64,000 nt of DNA, taken from the NCBI RefSeq assembly GCF_023715155.1, contig NZ_JAMBNQ010000002.1, positions 1 to 64,000 of the forward strand, read 5' to 3'. The translations under genes and the position numbers were made by a program. This document shows positions 55,076 through 63,011 of this stretch, one piece after another; position 1 is the stretch's first letter, and each line of letters begins with the position of its first letter. Source of the stretch: Neobacillus mesonae (GTDB lineage Bacteria > Bacillota > Bacilli > Bacillales > Cytobacillaceae). Under the pieces are notes generated by a model that saw only the letters and a list, made by a program, of their open reading frames with translations, was not told where the DNA came from and searched no databases.

Positions 55076-56653
55076 ATGAAAGTGAATGATGTTTTAATTA
55101 TTGGCAGCGGGGTTGCCGCTTTACAACTGGCCGCTTTAATTGATCAGGACAAGAATGTGATGATTCTCACAAAGTCACAGATAAAGAATACTAATTCTTA
55201 TATGGCGCAAGGTGGGATTGCGGCTTCCATTGGTGTCTGTGATCATCCTTCAAAGCATTTGGCTGATACGCTTGAAGCGGGCAGATTTCATAATAATGAA
55301 GAAGCTGTTCGTGAAATAGTAAGCGAGGCTCCATTGCTTATTCAGGACATTGTGAAACAAGGGGATATTTTTGATAAGGATCAAAAGGGGGATTTACTTC
55401 TTGGGCTTGAAGGTGCACATAGTGAGAAAAGAATTGTGCACAGCGGCGGCGATGCAACAGGAAAAAACGTGATAGAATACTTGATTAGCAAATTAACGAA
55501 AAATATAAAGCTAAAAGAGAATTATTTTGCTTATGAATTAATCATGGACCATATGGAGGAACGGTGTATTGGTGTAAAAGCAAAAGACCAAGAGGGTGCC
55601 ATCCACTGCTTTTATGGTCATTATGTTATTTTAGCGACTGGCGGCTGCAATCAGCTGTACCGGTATTCCTCTGGTGCCCAGACTGTTACGGGTGATGGAA
55701 TTGCTTTAGCGTATATGGCTGGTGCGGAAATTGCCGATATGGAATTTATTCAGTTTCACCCGACGCTTCTGTATAAGGATGGGGTAACGAAAGGCTTGAT
55801 TTCAGAAGCGGTTAGAGGTGAAGGAGCTGTTTTGATAACGGAGGATGGGACATCGATTATGGAGGGGGTTCATCCTTTAAAGGACCTTGCCCCAAGACAC
55901 GTCGTTTCCCAAACTATTTTCAGCTATCTCGAAAAGGGACAAGCTGTATTTTTAGATATTTGTTCCATTCCAGAATTTAAAAAGAGATTCCCTACCATTT
56001 CAGCTATTTGTGAAAAGAATGGCATTGATTTATCGGAAGGGAGAATTCCAGTTGTTCCGGGAAGTCATTTTTTAATGGGAGGAATTAAAACAGATTTGGT
56101 TGGACGTACTTCTATTAAGGGCCTGTTTGCCATTGGGGAGGCTGCCTGCACAGGATTTCACGGTGCGAACCGTCTGGCAAGCAATTCTCTTCTAGAAGGC
56201 CTTTATCAAGGAAAGAAATTATCTCAATTGATTCATTCAAATGAAGATTGCTTTCATATTCCAGTTTTCTCTGAACCGGTTCCGCCGGCTGCGGAAAGGA
56301 AGGCAGACCTTCCGGATATCCAAATCCTAAAGGATTTGATGATGAAAAGAGTCGGTATTGTCCGCTGTAAAGAGCTTCTAGAACAACAGAGAGATTGGCT
56401 TCTTGAATGGAATGTAACTGATTTTGCCGACCTTGATTCCTATTCCGTTGAGGACCTGACTGCCATTTTTATGTATATCAATGCCTATCTGATGACAGAT
56501 TCAGCATTACGGCGGACAGAAAGCCGCGGCGGTCATTATAGAAGTGATTATCCAAATGAAAGTGACAATTGGTGCAAGAAAACAATTATTCATAAGCATA
56601 AAGGGGATGTGGTCATTCATCATGAACAAGTTGAAACTGAAATCTTTGCTTGA
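55076..56653 (+). CDS. nadB: L-aspartate oxidase
   Basis: A 525-residue flavoenzyme that oxidises aspartate to iminoaspartate, the first step of NAD synthesis. FAD contact IIGSGVAALQLAALI lies at the N-terminus; SYMAQGGIAAS and the HGANRLASNSLLEGL segment near 365 are typical; a catalytic Arg follows in GLISEAVRGEG. The C-terminal helical domain is complete. The ATG at 55076 follows GGGGG eight bases upstream. The stop overlaps nadC by 32 bases. Confidence 0.95.
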   Translation: MKVNDVLIIGSGVAALQLAALIDQDKNVMILTKSQIKNTNSYMAQGGIAASIGVCDHPSKHLADTLEAGRFHNNEEAVREIVSEAPLLIQDIVKQGDIFDKDQKGDLLLGLEGAHSEKRIVHSGGDATGKNVIEYLISKLTKNIKLKENYFAYELIMDHMEERCIGVKAKDQEGAIHCFYGHYVILATGGCNQLYRYSSGAQTVTGDGIALAYMAGAEIADMEFIQFHPTLLYKDGVTKGLISEAVRGEGAVLITEDGTSIMEGVHPLKDLAPRHVVSQTIFSYLEKGQAVFLDICSIPEFKKRFPTISAICEKNGIDLSEGRIPVVPGSHFLMGGIKTDLVGRTSIKGLFAIGEAACTGFHGANRLASNSLLEGLYQGKKLSQLIHSNEDCFHIPVFSEPVPPAAERKADLPDIQILKDLMMKRVGIVRCKELLEQQRDWLLEWNVTDFADLDSYSVEDLTAIFMYINAYLMTDSALRRTESRGGHYRSDYPNESDNWCKKTIIHKHKGDVVIHHEQVETEIFA

Positions 56654-57458
56654 GCAATTTTTTATCGAGGATATTGGGGAACAGGATGTGACTACAGATT
56701 TGATTTTTCCAAAAGAGACAGAGGGAAAAATCATCTTTTTGGCAAAAGCTGACGGAGTCTTTTGCGGGGAGGATATTATAATGGCGGGATTTGAACTCTT
56801 GAATCCTCAAATAGAGGTAGAGCTTCTAGTCCGCGATGGATATCCAATTGAGTCAGGGCAGCAATTAGCAGCTGTTAAGGGCAAAATTTCGGATTTATTA
56901 AAAGGTGAAAGGGTTATTCTTAATTTGGTTCAGCGCATGAGCGGCATTGCCACATTAACCCGTACAGCAGTACAGACGCTGGAAAGTGCTCATACAAGAA
57001 TTTGCGATACACGAAAAACAACACCCGGCCTTCGTATGCTTGAAAAATATGCTGTCCGCTGCGGCGGCGGTTTTAATCATCGCCTTGGGTTATATGACGG
57101 GGTAATGATTAAAGATAATCATATTTCATTTGCCGGCTCTATTAAAAGTGCCGTGGATTTAGTGCGTAAGAGCGCAGGTCATATGGTCAAAGTTGAAGTA
57201 GAAACAGAGTCTAAGGAGCAAGTGGCAGAAGCTGTTGAAGCTGGCGCTGATATTATCATGTTTGATAACCGCACTCCTGATGAGATTAGGGAACTGATCA
57301 GGCTGGTGCCAGACCATATTATTACGGAAGCATCGGGCGGGATACAATTAGACAATTTGGCAGGCTTCCGTGATACAGGTGTTGATTATATCTCTCTTGG
57401 CTTTTTAACACATTCGTACAAAGCACTTGATATAAGTGTCAAGGTGCTGCCAGATTAA
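56622..57458 (+). CDS. nadC: Nicotinate-nucleotide pyrophosphorylase (carboxylating)
   Basis: A 278-residue quinolinate phosphoribosyltransferase that makes nicotinate mononucleotide from quinolinate. It contains the conserved EDIGEQDVTTDL start, the MSGIATLTR segment with KTTPGLRMLEKYAV, RCGGGFNHRLGLYDGVMIKDNH, and the VEVETES and IMFDNRTPDEI motifs. The ATG at 56622 lies inside the nadB end and is behind AAGGGG, a bit far; translational coupling is likely. Second gene of nadBCA. Confidence 0.95.
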   Translation: MNKLKLKSLLEQFFIEDIGEQDVTTDLIFPKETEGKIIFLAKADGVFCGEDIIMAGFELLNPQIEVELLVRDGYPIESGQQLAAVKGKISDLLKGERVILNLVQRMSGIATLTRTAVQTLESAHTRICDTRKTTPGLRMLEKYAVRCGGGFNHRLGLYDGVMIKDNHISFAGSIKSAVDLVRKSAGHMVKVEVETESKEQVAEAVEAGADIIMFDNRTPDEIRELIRLVPDHIITEASGGIQLDNLAGFRDTGVDYISLGFLTHSYKALDISVKVLPD

Positions 57459-57558
57459 ATCGAACGATAAATCAAACTTTAAACAGCAGGGGACTGATTG
57501 CCTGTTCATACGGAATAAAGAATAAAGATGATGAGAATCATTGGGGGGAGTTTTTAAC

Positions 57559-58518
57559 ATGGCCGTTACTGAAATGCAAAGCCGTTTAGTCGAAGAAATT
57601 CAAGAGTGGAAGAAGAAACGCAATGCTGTTTTGCTTGCTCATAATTATGAACTGCCGGAAATACAGGATATTGCAGATGTCTTAGGAGATTCCCTTGCTC
57701 TTGCACGTGCGGCAGTGAATACGGATGCAGAGGTTATTGTATTTTGCGGGGTTCACTTCATGGCGGAAACAGCAGCTATCTTGAATCCGGAGAAAACTGT
57801 ACTGCTTCCAGACCTTGAGGCCGGCTGTTCTTTAGCTGATTCCATTACGGTGGAACAGCTTCGGGAGTGGAAGGCAGAACATCCAGGGGCAGTTGTTGTT
57901 GCCTATGTCAATACAACAGCTGAGGTGAAGGCGGAAAGTGATTATTGCTGTACCTCTTCTAATGCAGTGGATATTGTCCGCTCCATTCCGGAAGAGAAAG
58001 AGGTCCTATTTTTGCCTGATATGTTCCTTGGCTCATTTGTAAAACGTGAAACAGGCCGTGAGAACATGCATATTTGGATGGGTGAGTGCCATGTCCATGC
58101 CGGGATTCAGCCATACCAGGTAGAGGATGTATTTACACAGCATCCCGATGCTGAGCTTCTTGTGCATCCAGAATGCGGCTGTTCTACTTCCAGCATGTAT
58201 TTAATGTCTGAAGGAGTGCTTCCAGAGGAGAAAACCCATATTCTATCAACAGGTAACATGTTAAAGCATTCAAAAGCATCAAAGGCGGATGAATTCATTG
58301 TCGCAACAGAGGTAGGAATTATTCATCAGATGGAAAAGCAGAACCCGAAAAAACGATTTGTCGCGGCTAATCCAGATGCTGTCTGCCCATTTATGAAAAT
58401 GATTACGCTTGAAAAAGTACTGGATGCTTTAAAGCAAAATAACTATGTGATTACAGTCCCGAAAGAAACAGCTGAGAAGGCTAAGCTTGCAATTGATCGT
58501 ATGATTTCAGTTGGATAA
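57559..58518 (+). CDS. nadA: Quinolinate synthase
   Basis: A 319-residue iron-sulfur enzyme that condenses iminoaspartate with dihydroxyacetone phosphate. Three Cys-bearing motifs fit the 4Fe-4S ligands: CGVHFMAETAAIL, HPECGCSTSS and DAVCPFMKM. The LAHNYELPEIQDIADVLGDS start is typical. GGGGGGAG precedes the ATG at 57559; an upstream TTG is in frame but unlikely. Last gene of nadBCA. The protein is shorter than B. subtilis NadA, mainly at the N-terminus. Confidence 0.94.
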   Translation: MAVTEMQSRLVEEIQEWKKKRNAVLLAHNYELPEIQDIADVLGDSLALARAAVNTDAEVIVFCGVHFMAETAAILNPEKTVLLPDLEAGCSLADSITVEQLREWKAEHPGAVVVAYVNTTAEVKAESDYCCTSSNAVDIVRSIPEEKEVLFLPDMFLGSFVKRETGRENMHIWMGECHVHAGIQPYQVEDVFTQHPDAELLVHPECGCSTSSMYLMSEGVLPEEKTHILSTGNMLKHSKASKADEFIVATEVGIIHQMEKQNPKKRFVAANPDAVCPFMKMITLEKVLDALKQNNYVITVPKETAEKAKLAIDRMISVG

Positions 58519-58529
58519 AAAATAAAAAC

Positions 58530-58726
58530 AATAAACCTTGGCGATTCTTTGGACCATCGACCGTGGGTTATATGAAAGACGTACTGGTTCTTTTAACGTC
58601 AGTATGATTTTCTTAGGCATTTGCATGGTCATCGGTGCATTGATTATTATCTTCTTAGTAAAACAATCAGGAAAGGCACTAGATAATAAGAATTCTGGAA
58701 ATCGTAAAATGGATAGAGCAAGTTAA
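58530..58726 (+). pseudogene. 3' end remnant of an MFS transporter
   Basis: One frame reads FFGPSTVGYMKD, the usual loop before the last spans of MFS anion/sugar-acid transporters, and the next frame continues TGSFNVSMIFLGICMVIGAL and a polar tail to a stop at 58726. The two parts join by one missing base at about 58580. Only about 60 codons remain, so the gene was mostly deleted. It lies directly after nadA. Confidence 0.65.
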
Positions 58727-58743
58727 AAATTGAATTTCTATCT

Positions 58744-58777
58744 AACCCAGCGGTTACGTTATTCCGCTGGGTTTTTT
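58744..58777 (+). terminator. Terminator after nadBCA and the MFS remnant
   Basis: AACCCAGCGG pairs with CCGCTGGGTT and runs into TTTTTT. Confidence 0.85.
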
Positions 58778-58843
58778 ATCCGGGTTCGGTTTTGATTTGC
58801 CACACTTTCCTGTTTAAATTGAAGGAATGAGTAATTTATATCC

Positions 58844-58882
58844 TAAAAAAAGGGAAGGATTCACAATGAATCCTTCCCTTTA
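58844..58882 (-). terminator. Terminator of the polyamine operon
   Basis: On the minus strand AAGGGAAGGATTC pairs with GAATCCTTCCCTT and runs into seven Ts. Confidence 0.85.
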
Positions 58883-58886
58883 TATC

Positions 58887-60014
58887 TTAAGCTAGTCTCA
58901 TTTTAAAATCCTGGTAGCCAAACCGGTGGACGATTTGGCAATCACCGTCTTTATCCTGTACAGCAATGGCAGGAAGCGCCATACCATTAAAAGTAGTATT
59001 TTTCACCATTGTATAGATGGCCATGTCGCCGAAGACTAACCGGTCACCGCTTTTTAGCGGCTTGTCAAAAGAATAGTCTCCAATGACATCACCGGTAAGA
59101 CAGGTTTGTCCGCCAAGACGATAGGTATAAGGCTTTTCTCCGGCTTCTCCTGAATTAAAAAGAGGAGGGCGGTAAGGCATCTCTAACACGTCAGGCATAT
59201 GACAAGATGCAGAAGTATCGAGAATGGCAATGTCCATGCCGTTTTGGTGAGTATCAAGCACAGTTGTCACCAAATAACCAGCATTTAGTGCAACGGCTTC
59301 ACCAGGTTCAAGATAGACCTCTAAGCCGTACTTTTCCTGCATTCTCTTAATGCAGGCTTCAAGCTGCGGGATATCATAATCTTCTCTAGTAATATGATGG
59401 CCGCCGCCAAAATTAATCCATTCCATTTTCGGGAGCCATTCACCGAACTTTTCCTCCACTGCACGAAGCGTCGTTTCCAAATCATCAGAGTTTTGCTGAC
59501 AAAGGGTGTGGAAATGAAGCCCTGAAACCCCTTCAAGGAGATCGGGACGGAATTGTTCTTTAATGACACCAAATCTGGATCCTGGTGTACATGGGTCATA
59601 AATGGCATGGCCGATTTGGGTTGAGCATTCAGGATTGATGCGCAAGCCAACTTTTTTGCCGGCTTGAAGTGCTTTATCCTTAAACTTTTCAAGCTGTGAA
59701 AAGGAATTAAAAATAATGTGGTCACAAATTGAAACAATCTCATCAATTTCATCTTCACGGTAAGCAGGGGAAAAGACATGATTTTCTTTTCCCATTTCCT
59801 CGTAGCCAAGGCGTGCCTCGTACAGTCCGCTTGCCGTTGTGCCGCTTAAATATTCCCCAATGAATGGGTATAGTGAATACATAGAAAATGCTTTTTGCGC
59901 TAATACAATTTTACATCCTGTACGCTGCATCACACCGTGCAGGATGTTTAAATTTTTCTCCAAAAGACCTTTATCGACAACATAACATGGCGTTGGTAAT
60001 TCCTCAAACCTCAT
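58887..60014 (-). CDS. nspC: Carboxynorspermidine decarboxylase
   Basis: A 375-residue fold-type III PLP decarboxylase of the NspC/CASDC type. Lys41 in VLAQKAFSMY holds the cofactor; the glycine-rich phosphate loop is INFGGGHHIT; the C-terminal Cys motif is DTSASCHMPDVLEMPYRP. It removes CO2 from carboxyspermidine or carboxynorspermidine to give spermidine or norspermidine. It starts 1 base after the upstream gene ends, with weak ribosome binding site, so translation is coupled. It forms a pair with the dehydrogenase at 60016. Confidence 0.92.
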   Translation of the reverse strand: MRFEELPTPCYVVDKGLLEKNLNILHGVMQRTGCKIVLAQKAFSMYSLYPFIGEYLSGTTASGLYEARLGYEEMGKENHVFSPAYREDEIDEIVSICDHIIFNSFSQLEKFKDKALQAGKKVGLRINPECSTQIGHAIYDPCTPGSRFGVIKEQFRPDLLEGVSGLHFHTLCQQNSDDLETTLRAVEEKFGEWLPKMEWINFGGGHHITREDYDIPQLEACIKRMQEKYGLEVYLEPGEAVALNAGYLVTTVLDTHQNGMDIAILDTSASCHMPDVLEMPYRPPLFNSGEAGEKPYTYRLGGQTCLTGDVIGDYSFDKPLKSGDRLVFGDMAIYTMVKNTTFNGMALPAIAVQDKDGDCQIVHRFGYQDFKMRLA

Positions 60015-60015
60015 T

Positions 60016-61254
60016 TTATCGTACGGGCTCCGGATCTTGGACCTTTACAGGCTCAGAGTCGACAAGCTCTGGGTTGAAGCTCTCCTGCCATGGAAGTCCC
60101 CATTTGTTCAATGCTTCCATGAATGGATCTGGATCAAACTCTTCAATATTATATACGCCCGGTTTATTCCATTTACCAGTCATAATCATCATGGCACCAA
60201 TCATCGCTGGAACACCTGTTGTATAAGATACCGCTTGTGACCCCACTTCTTTATAGCACTGTTCATGATCACAAACATTGTAAACATAATAAGTTTTGTC
60301 TTTTCCGTCCTTTTTACCTCTAAAGATACAGCCAATGTTTGTTTTACCCTTTGTACGTGGTCCAAGTGATGCAGGATCTGGTAAAACAGCTTTCAAGAAT
60401 TGAAGCGGAATGATTTGTTTTCCTTCAAATTCAATCGGTTCAATGGAAGTCATGCCGACATTTTCAAGACATTTTAGGTGTGTAAGATAGCTTTGGCCAA
60501 ATGTCATGAAGAAACGGATGCGCTTAATGCCAGGGATGTTTAAGGCAAGTGATTCGATTTCCTCATGATGCAGTAAATACATATCCTTCTCGCCGATTTC
60601 AGGGAAGTTATAGACGCGCTTGATTTCCATTGGCTCAGTTTCAACCCATTCGCCATTCTCCCAGTAGCTGCCTTTTGCTGTTACTTCGCGGATATTGATT
60701 TCAGGATTAAAGTTTGTAGCAAATGGATAGCCATGATCGCCTGCATTACAGTCAAGAATATCGATATATTCAATTTCATCAAAGTGATGTTTAAGGGCAT
60801 GGGCGGAAAATACTCCAGTTACACCTGGGTCAAAGCCGCTTCCTAATAGAGCTGTTATACCGGCTTGTTCAAAGCGTTCACGGTATTCCCATTGCCATTT
60901 GTATTCAAATTTTGCTGTATCTTCCGGCTCATAATTTGCTGTATCCATATAGTGAGTCTTTGTGGCAAGACAAGCGTCCATGATGGTTAAATCTTGATAT
61001 GGCAAAGCCAGGTTCATAACAATATCTGGTTTTACTTCGTTAATTAGAGCAATTAGCTCATCCACATTGTTAGCATCTACCTGTGCGGTAGTGATTTTTG
61101 TTTTGCCGCCATCAAGCTTTGCTTTTAATTCATCACATTTTGATTTCGTCCGGCTTGCAATACAAATCTCTTCGAAAACTTCACTGTTTTGAACACATTT
61201 ATGAATAGCTACAGATGCTACGCCGCCGCAGCCGATAATAAGTGCTTTTCCCAT
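60016..61254 (-). CDS. Carboxynorspermidine synthase (saccharopine dehydrogenase family)
   Basis: A 412-residue NADPH-dependent enzyme of the saccharopine dehydrogenase family (Lys1/CANSDH/CASDH type). The Rossmann start is ALIIGCGGVASVAIHKC; GSGFDPGVTGVF and NFNPEINIREVTAKGSYW are typical of this branch. It joins aspartate semialdehyde to a diamine (putrescine or diaminopropane), giving the substrate of NspC. With NspC it provides a spermidine route that does not need decarboxylated SAM. Start at 61254 has GGGGGG upstream. Which diamine is used cannot be told. A terminator hairpin lies just upstream. Confidence 0.9.
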   Translation of the reverse strand: MGKALIIGCGGVASVAIHKCVQNSEVFEEICIASRTKSKCDELKAKLDGGKTKITTAQVDANNVDELIALINEVKPDIVMNLALPYQDLTIMDACLATKTHYMDTANYEPEDTAKFEYKWQWEYRERFEQAGITALLGSGFDPGVTGVFSAHALKHHFDEIEYIDILDCNAGDHGYPFATNFNPEINIREVTAKGSYWENGEWVETEPMEIKRVYNFPEIGEKDMYLLHHEEIESLALNIPGIKRIRFFMTFGQSYLTHLKCLENVGMTSIEPIEFEGKQIIPLQFLKAVLPDPASLGPRTKGKTNIGCIFRGKKDGKDKTYYVYNVCDHEQCYKEVGSQAVSYTTGVPAMIGAMMIMTGKWNKPGVYNIEEFDPDPFMEALNKWGLPWQESFNPELVDSEPVKVQDPEPVR

Positions 61255-61286
61255 GAATATTTCCCCCCAGTTCATTTTTTACAATA

Positions 61287-61338
61287 AATAAAAAAAGCAA
61301 GTGTAAAACGCATACTATTCGCGCACAACACTTGCTTT
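61287..61338 (-). terminator. Terminator-like hairpin in the leader of the polyamine operon
   Basis: On the minus strand AAAGCAAGTGT pairs with ACACTTGCTTT (11 bp) and runs into TTTTTTATTTATT, ending 33 bases before the start codon. No other minus-strand gene precedes it, so it probably attenuates the operon. Confidence 0.65.
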
Positions 61339-61924
61339 CGATATAATCATCAATATTAAAAAGGCATATGAATACCATCTGCCGAATAAGTGCTTTGACA
61401 TTATGGCTTTGCTCTTTAATATTCAAAATATATCTTAATAGGATCATATGATCAGAGTCTATATAGCAAATAATTTACTTTTACTACTCTTATTGACCGT
61501 TTCACAAGTTGATGTGCATATGCACTGGTTGTAAAGTAACCAACTTATAAAATTTGAGCTTTTAACTCAATCAATAAGGCAACTAAAAGTTGCCAATCGG
61601 CATTTGACCCGGCACACCGTTGCCCTTGACTCCCATTTGATTTAATGGAAGTGGTCAAAATTATCTGCTTGGAAAGACTCTTCGATATATTGAATATTAG
61701 CTTTCCAATAACGCTATTCCATAGTAGCAGTATATAAACGAAATAGCAAGAGGTGAAATACAATTTTTTTAAAATGTTTAGTGGTAATAAATGTATGATG
61801 GTAAATGGTATTCTGTTATGGACTGGTAAATTATTAGTCTTAAAAAATCGATACAAAAGAATTATTATAGATGAAGAGAACTTCAAACGAAAATAACACT
61901 TCATTAATATAGGGTGATTTGTAT
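61339..61924. other. Long intergenic region between divergent genes
   Basis: About 585 bases. Perfect palindromes GATCATATGATC (61442-61453) and GTGCATATGCAC (61514-61525) and a hairpin around 61527-61542 (GGTT..AACC) are seen. A GC-richer stretch at 61575-61640 has some inverted pairs (GGCAACTAAAAGTTGCC). Short frames lack ribosome binding sites. It may hold the leader RNA and promoters. Confidence 0.4.
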
Positions 61925-62977
61925 ATGAAAAAAGTAGGACTGGTTATGAGGAAAATCCAATTTATGGAGGCTCATGGACCTCTGATTTATGCGGAGCGGT
62001 TAAAAAAATTGTGCAGGGAGTTTGGGGTGGAGATTGTCTTTATTTCACCTGAGCGGCATGTCAGCGGCTATGATCATCTGCCTGGTTATGAACATGAAAA
62101 AGGTGATTTGGTTAATTATGATATTGTATTGGACAAGATTTATGCTGAAAAAATTGACCATGTCATTTATACCGTATCAGGATTTACCTTTTTAAAAATG
62201 TTTATTAAAAACAGTGTATTATTCCCACATAGTTTTCCAGATCCCGCACTAACAGGCTATGAAATGATGAAGCCGTTTTATGGGATTGTGGACAAAGCGA
62301 TTGTTCAAACGGATTTTTTAAAGCACGAATTTAAAACAAAGTTTGGTGTGGAAGATGTGACCGTTATTCCCATCGGATTTGATGAACATTTAGCAGAGAA
62401 GTATTTTGACCCTTCGCAAATTGTCGAGAACCGAGTGCTGTGGATTGGCAGAGATGAAGAAAACCGGCAGCCTGGGGTTGTCTTAGAATATGCAAGGCAA
62501 AATCCTGACAAGGAAGTATTTATGGTATTCGGCGGAGAGCGTTATCGGGAAAGTATAAAGAAATATAAGATCCCGGATAATGTAAAATTAAAGTTTGCTC
62601 TCTCGCAGGAAGAAATTTTCGCTCTTATGAATACGGCAAAGGTTTATTGGAACAGCTCTAAATTTGATACGTTTGCCATGCCGTTAACAGAAGCAATGGC
62701 GATGGGAAAAATTATTGTCAAGCCGTCCCATCCCTGCTATGACCATATCAATTCCAGACATGCCTTTTCAGGCAACGAATATAACTGGTTTGAACTTGTT
62801 AATATGGCATTGGCTGCACCAGACAAGTTTTCGCTGGACAACCGTATCTTAGCTTTTGATAAGTTCTCCAGCACGGTGATGAAGCAAGGCTATAAGGACT
62901 TCTTTGACAAGTGGCTCGGCGGAATACCCGAGGAGAATGAGCAGGCGTACAGCCTTGCAGGACAAAGCTATATCTAA
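61925..62977 (+). CDS. Glycosyltransferase, family 1-like
   Basis: A 350-residue GT-B type glycosyltransferase. The C-terminal half has the nucleotide-sugar binding segment ENRVLWIGRDEENRQPGVVLE and the helix with Glu in DTFAMPLTEAMAMGKIIVKP, a clear GT4/GT1 feature. No signal peptide or membrane span; it acts in the cytosol on an unknown acceptor. The ATG at 61925 and a TTG at 61919 are both near AGGGTGA; the ATG is chosen. It stands alone, divergent from the polyamine genes. Function may be in wall or exopolysaccharide synthesis. Confidence 0.82.
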   Translation: MKKVGLVMRKIQFMEAHGPLIYAERLKKLCREFGVEIVFISPERHVSGYDHLPGYEHEKGDLVNYDIVLDKIYAEKIDHVIYTVSGFTFLKMFIKNSVLFPHSFPDPALTGYEMMKPFYGIVDKAIVQTDFLKHEFKTKFGVEDVTVIPIGFDEHLAEKYFDPSQIVENRVLWIGRDEENRQPGVVLEYARQNPDKEVFMVFGGERYRESIKKYKIPDNVKLKFALSQEEIFALMNTAKVYWNSSKFDTFAMPLTEAMAMGKIIVKPSHPCYDHINSRHAFSGNEYNWFELVNMALAAPDKFSLDNRILAFDKFSSTVMKQGYKDFFDKWLGGIPEENEQAYSLAGQSYI

Positions 62978-63004
62978 AAAAGCCGGCTCAGGGGCCGGCT
63001 TTTG
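62978..63004. terminator. Bidirectional terminator
   Basis: AAAAGCCGGC pairs with GCCGGCTTTT between convergent genes. Confidence 0.85.
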
Positions 63005-63011
63005 CCTAATG

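Noticed and set aside
61545..61904. Minus-strand frame of 119 codons upstream of the polyamine genes
   Set aside because: Composition is low-complexity and AT-driven, there is no ribosome binding site, and the region looks like leader and promoter DNA.
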